Source: a virus. From it: a DNA stretch of 22,642 nucleotides. Position 1 is the first letter of the stretch. Each line of letters begins with the position of its first letter. Positions 21,536 through 22,642 of this stretch are shown here, one piece after another. The DNA lies in the IMG/VR virus record IMGVR_UViG_3300037580_000143, positions 1 to 22,642 of that record. One strand, 5' to 3'. Position numbers and translations under genes: made by a program. The notes below the pieces were generated by a model, which worked only from the letters and a program-made list of their open reading frames with translations, made no database searches and was not told where the DNA came from.

Positions 21536-21724
21536 TCCTGATTCTCCAGTGGGGGAACTGAGAGAGAAAAAGGATCCGGCAGGGCTAGTGATGAAACAAC
21601 TTTGGGAATCGGCTCACCACTAACCAACTGCCGATTCCCACCGTAAAAGTAGTGAAACCGTCTTCACGGTGCAACACCTTTCGCGTAGACTGTTACTTGT
21701 ATCGCACACAGGAGGAAATGACTG
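21536..21724. promoter_or_regulatory. Divergent intergenic region with promoter and operator candidates
   Basis: This 189-bp gap lies between the leftward structural operon and the rightward genes. A minus-strand promoter candidate is TTGCAC (21669-21674) then, 17 bases on, TACTTT (21646-21651); each box matches only three of six consensus bases. The spacer contains the dyad GTGAA...TTCAC (21652-21656 / 21663-21667). An alternative stem ACCGT-CTTC-ACGGT (21657-21670) overlaps it. For the rightward gene, TAGACT/TACTTGTAT-like stretches near 21686-21702 are only weak candidates. GGAGG at 21711-21715 is its ribosome site. Confidence 0.35.
21603..21640. repeat. 11-bp perfect inverted repeat in the divergent leader
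   Basis: TGGGAATCGGC (21603-21613) and GCCGATTCCCA (21630-21640) are perfect complements around a 16-base loop. No T-tract follows on either strand, so it is not a plain terminator. It could be a repressor operator or a 5' stem-loop of the leftward mRNA, since the candidate promoter would start transcription close to 21639. Confidence 0.8.
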
Positions 21725-22306
21725 ATGACCATTAAAACCTGCTTATATTGCAAGGAAAAGTACGACGATGACACGCACTGCGAGCCCTGCCCACACGTAA
21801 AAATGGCGGCAATGTACGGTCGTTCTGAACTGCCACTTAGTGGCGACGCGCTGCAGCATGCGATTGACGACGACTTCAATTCTGCGTCGGCCGAAAGCGA
21901 ATTAGATCGCCTTGCGAAGATTCCCAACTCACGTCCGCTCACTCTAGCGGACATCGTCGGCAACCCGAAACCAACGCCACCGGAAGACCCGGATGAGCTG
22001 GTCGACATCACGTTGATCGGCGGATTGTTCGATGGAGAAGTTCTTCGCATGAAAGCGATTCACGCGCATAATCTTGATGAGATCATGCCTCAAGTGAACG
22101 GCTCTGGAAAGACTCGTGTTGCCATCTACTGCAACAAGCACGACGGGACATTCGTGTTTGACCAGATGGGTGATCTTGAGGAGATCAAGGGAACGATCTT
22201 CGGTTCAGTTTCCAAGTCAGAAATCCCACAGGTGGAACCGGACGACGAGGAAGAAGACGAGGACGAGTACGGCCTGTTCAATGACACACCTTGGACAGAT
22301 AGCTAA
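21725..22306 (+). CDS. Putative zinc-ribbon-like protein with acidic C-terminus (193 aa)
   Basis: The first rightward gene. GGAGG nine bases upstream supports the start. The N-terminus has a candidate metal site: C6-x2-C9, then C19-x2-C22 and H24 (CLYCKEK ... HCEPCPHVK). A helical stretch (QHAIDDDFNSASAESELDRL) is followed by LVDITLIGGLFDGEVLRMKA, a beta-hairpin repeated in shape by TRVAIYCNKHDGTFVFDQ. The C-terminal 25 residues are almost all acidic (VEPDDEEEDEDEYGLFNDTP). Such acidic tails occur in DNA mimics and in accessory regulators. There is no match to a named family I can be sure of. It might be an early or non-structural gene. Moderate confidence that it is real. Confidence 0.7.
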   Translation: MTIKTCLYCKEKYDDDTHCEPCPHVKMAAMYGRSELPLSGDALQHAIDDDFNSASAESELDRLAKIPNSRPLTLADIVGNPKPTPPEDPDELVDITLIGGLFDGEVLRMKAIHAHNLDEIMPQVNGSGKTRVAIYCNKHDGTFVFDQMGDLEEIKGTIFGSVSKSEIPQVEPDDEEEDEDEYGLFNDTPWTDS

Positions 22307-22315
22307 CGCCCCGGT

Positions 22316-22369
22316 GGCGGCGGGTCAGTGGCCGATTCGCTCCCGGCCTCACTCCAACGGCCCGCCGCC
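22316..22369 (+). terminator. Large GC-rich stem-loop between the two rightward genes
   Basis: GGCGGCGGG (22316-22324) pairs with CCCGCCGCC (22361-22369), extended by a T-G and a C-G pair. An inner stem (GGCCG with CGGCC) is separated by a small bulge. Only a short CTCTTT follows, so termination would be partial. It could instead protect or process the mRNA. Confidence 0.5.
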
Positions 22370-22396
22370 CCTCTTTAATCCTAATGAGGAGACACT

Positions 22397-22642
22397 ATGT
22401 TTGAAGAACGACGAGGTCTTGTCCTGTCACGAGTTATTGAGCTGGCAGTTTCCGGCAAGCACCGCGAGATTGCCATCTTATTTGTGGACAAAGCGCAGGC
22501 CGAACGGGCGCTCAACTACTTGGCAAGGAACCTGGAAGCGCAGCGCAACGACACCAAGGACACGTTGCTTTGGCTGGACGGCGACGTCACTATTCACTTT
22601 CTCGTGCATGATCATGAGCAATCTTGGCCACCCCTACGACAA
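22397..22642 (+). CDS. Hypothetical protein, cut by right window edge (82 codons seen)
   Basis: ATG with GAGGAG five bases upstream; open to the window end with no stop. The visible part begins MFEERRGLVLSRVIELAVSG, then a helix-rich REIAILFVDKAQAERALNYL and LLWLDGDVTIHFLVHDHEQS. The mixed helix then strand pattern is a compact alpha/beta start, with no recognisable catalytic motif. It follows the acidic-tail protein and the stem-loop. The function cannot be said. Confidence 0.65.
   Translation, partial: MFEERRGLVLSRVIELAVSGKHREIAILFVDKAQAERALNYLARNLEAQRNDTKDTLLWLDGDVTIHFLVHDHEQSWPPLRQ

Noticed and set aside
21718-21735. Five-codon upstream ORF overlapping the start of the CxxC protein
   Set aside because: Its ATG lies only two bases after the GGAGG, too close for efficient initiation. 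The 21725 ATG is properly spaced.
1-22642. tRNA, rRNA, integrase, att site or IS element
   Set aside because: None recognised on either strand. There is no cloverleaf with T-loop consensus, no recombinase motif and no terminal inverted repeats flanking a gene.

Overview
The window is part of a tailed double-stranded DNA phage or prophage (Caudoviricetes). It holds almost a complete virion-assembly module. The firmest calls are the large terminase (Walker A, Walker B and nuclease motifs), an HK97-type major capsid protein, a portal, and a tail tube protein of the kind found in long-tailed siphoviruses. No integrase, tRNA, IS element, CRISPR array or host housekeeping gene is visible. Genes are tightly packed, with ATGA, TAATG and TGATG junctions and clear Shine-Dalgarno sites, so the host is a bacterium. 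The set of tail genes (the RWLGKA-type beta-rich protein, the tail tube with a SRSHRSER motif, and the NGTDGL/PTTAMRGTDSA fibre repeats) resembles what I recall from uncultured aquatic phages and planctomycete-associated phages. That host guess is inference from memory, not shown by the sequence.

Layout. From 21535 down to 1 everything is on the minus strand. In order of transcription: a Pro/Gln-rich scaffold-like protein, the major capsid protein and a decoration-like protein. A strong intrinsic terminator follows, and its T-tract runs straight into the next start codon. Then come a probable small terminase, the large terminase, a 183-aa protein of unknown role, the portal, a 23-codon micro-ORF candidate, a 254-aa protein, a 178-aa structural protein, a 49-aa basic protein, a 123-aa structural protein and a 393-aa connector-like protein. 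The tail genes follow: a 155-aa neck/tail-completion-like protein, a 185-aa protein, a repeat-built fibre-like protein, a protein with an 11-residue repeat, the tail tube protein, a Pro-rich protein, a 254-aa tail protein, a beta-rich 452-aa protein, a 518-aa hub-like protein and a Cys-rich protein that runs off the left edge.

From about 21640 rightward the strand switches. A 190-bp divergent intergenic region holds an 11-bp perfect inverted repeat, a smaller dyad and weak promoter candidates. Two plus-strand genes follow: a 193-aa CxxC protein with an acidic tail and a gene cut by the right edge. A large GC-rich stem-loop lies between them.

The unusual points are the rotated head-gene order (scaffold and capsid ahead of terminase and portal), the terminator fused to a start codon, two repeat-built tail proteins, and the absence of a tape-measure gene right after the tail tube gene. 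I did not find an obviously new defence or enzymatic system. The novelty lies in virion architecture and in small regulatory or micro-ORF features.
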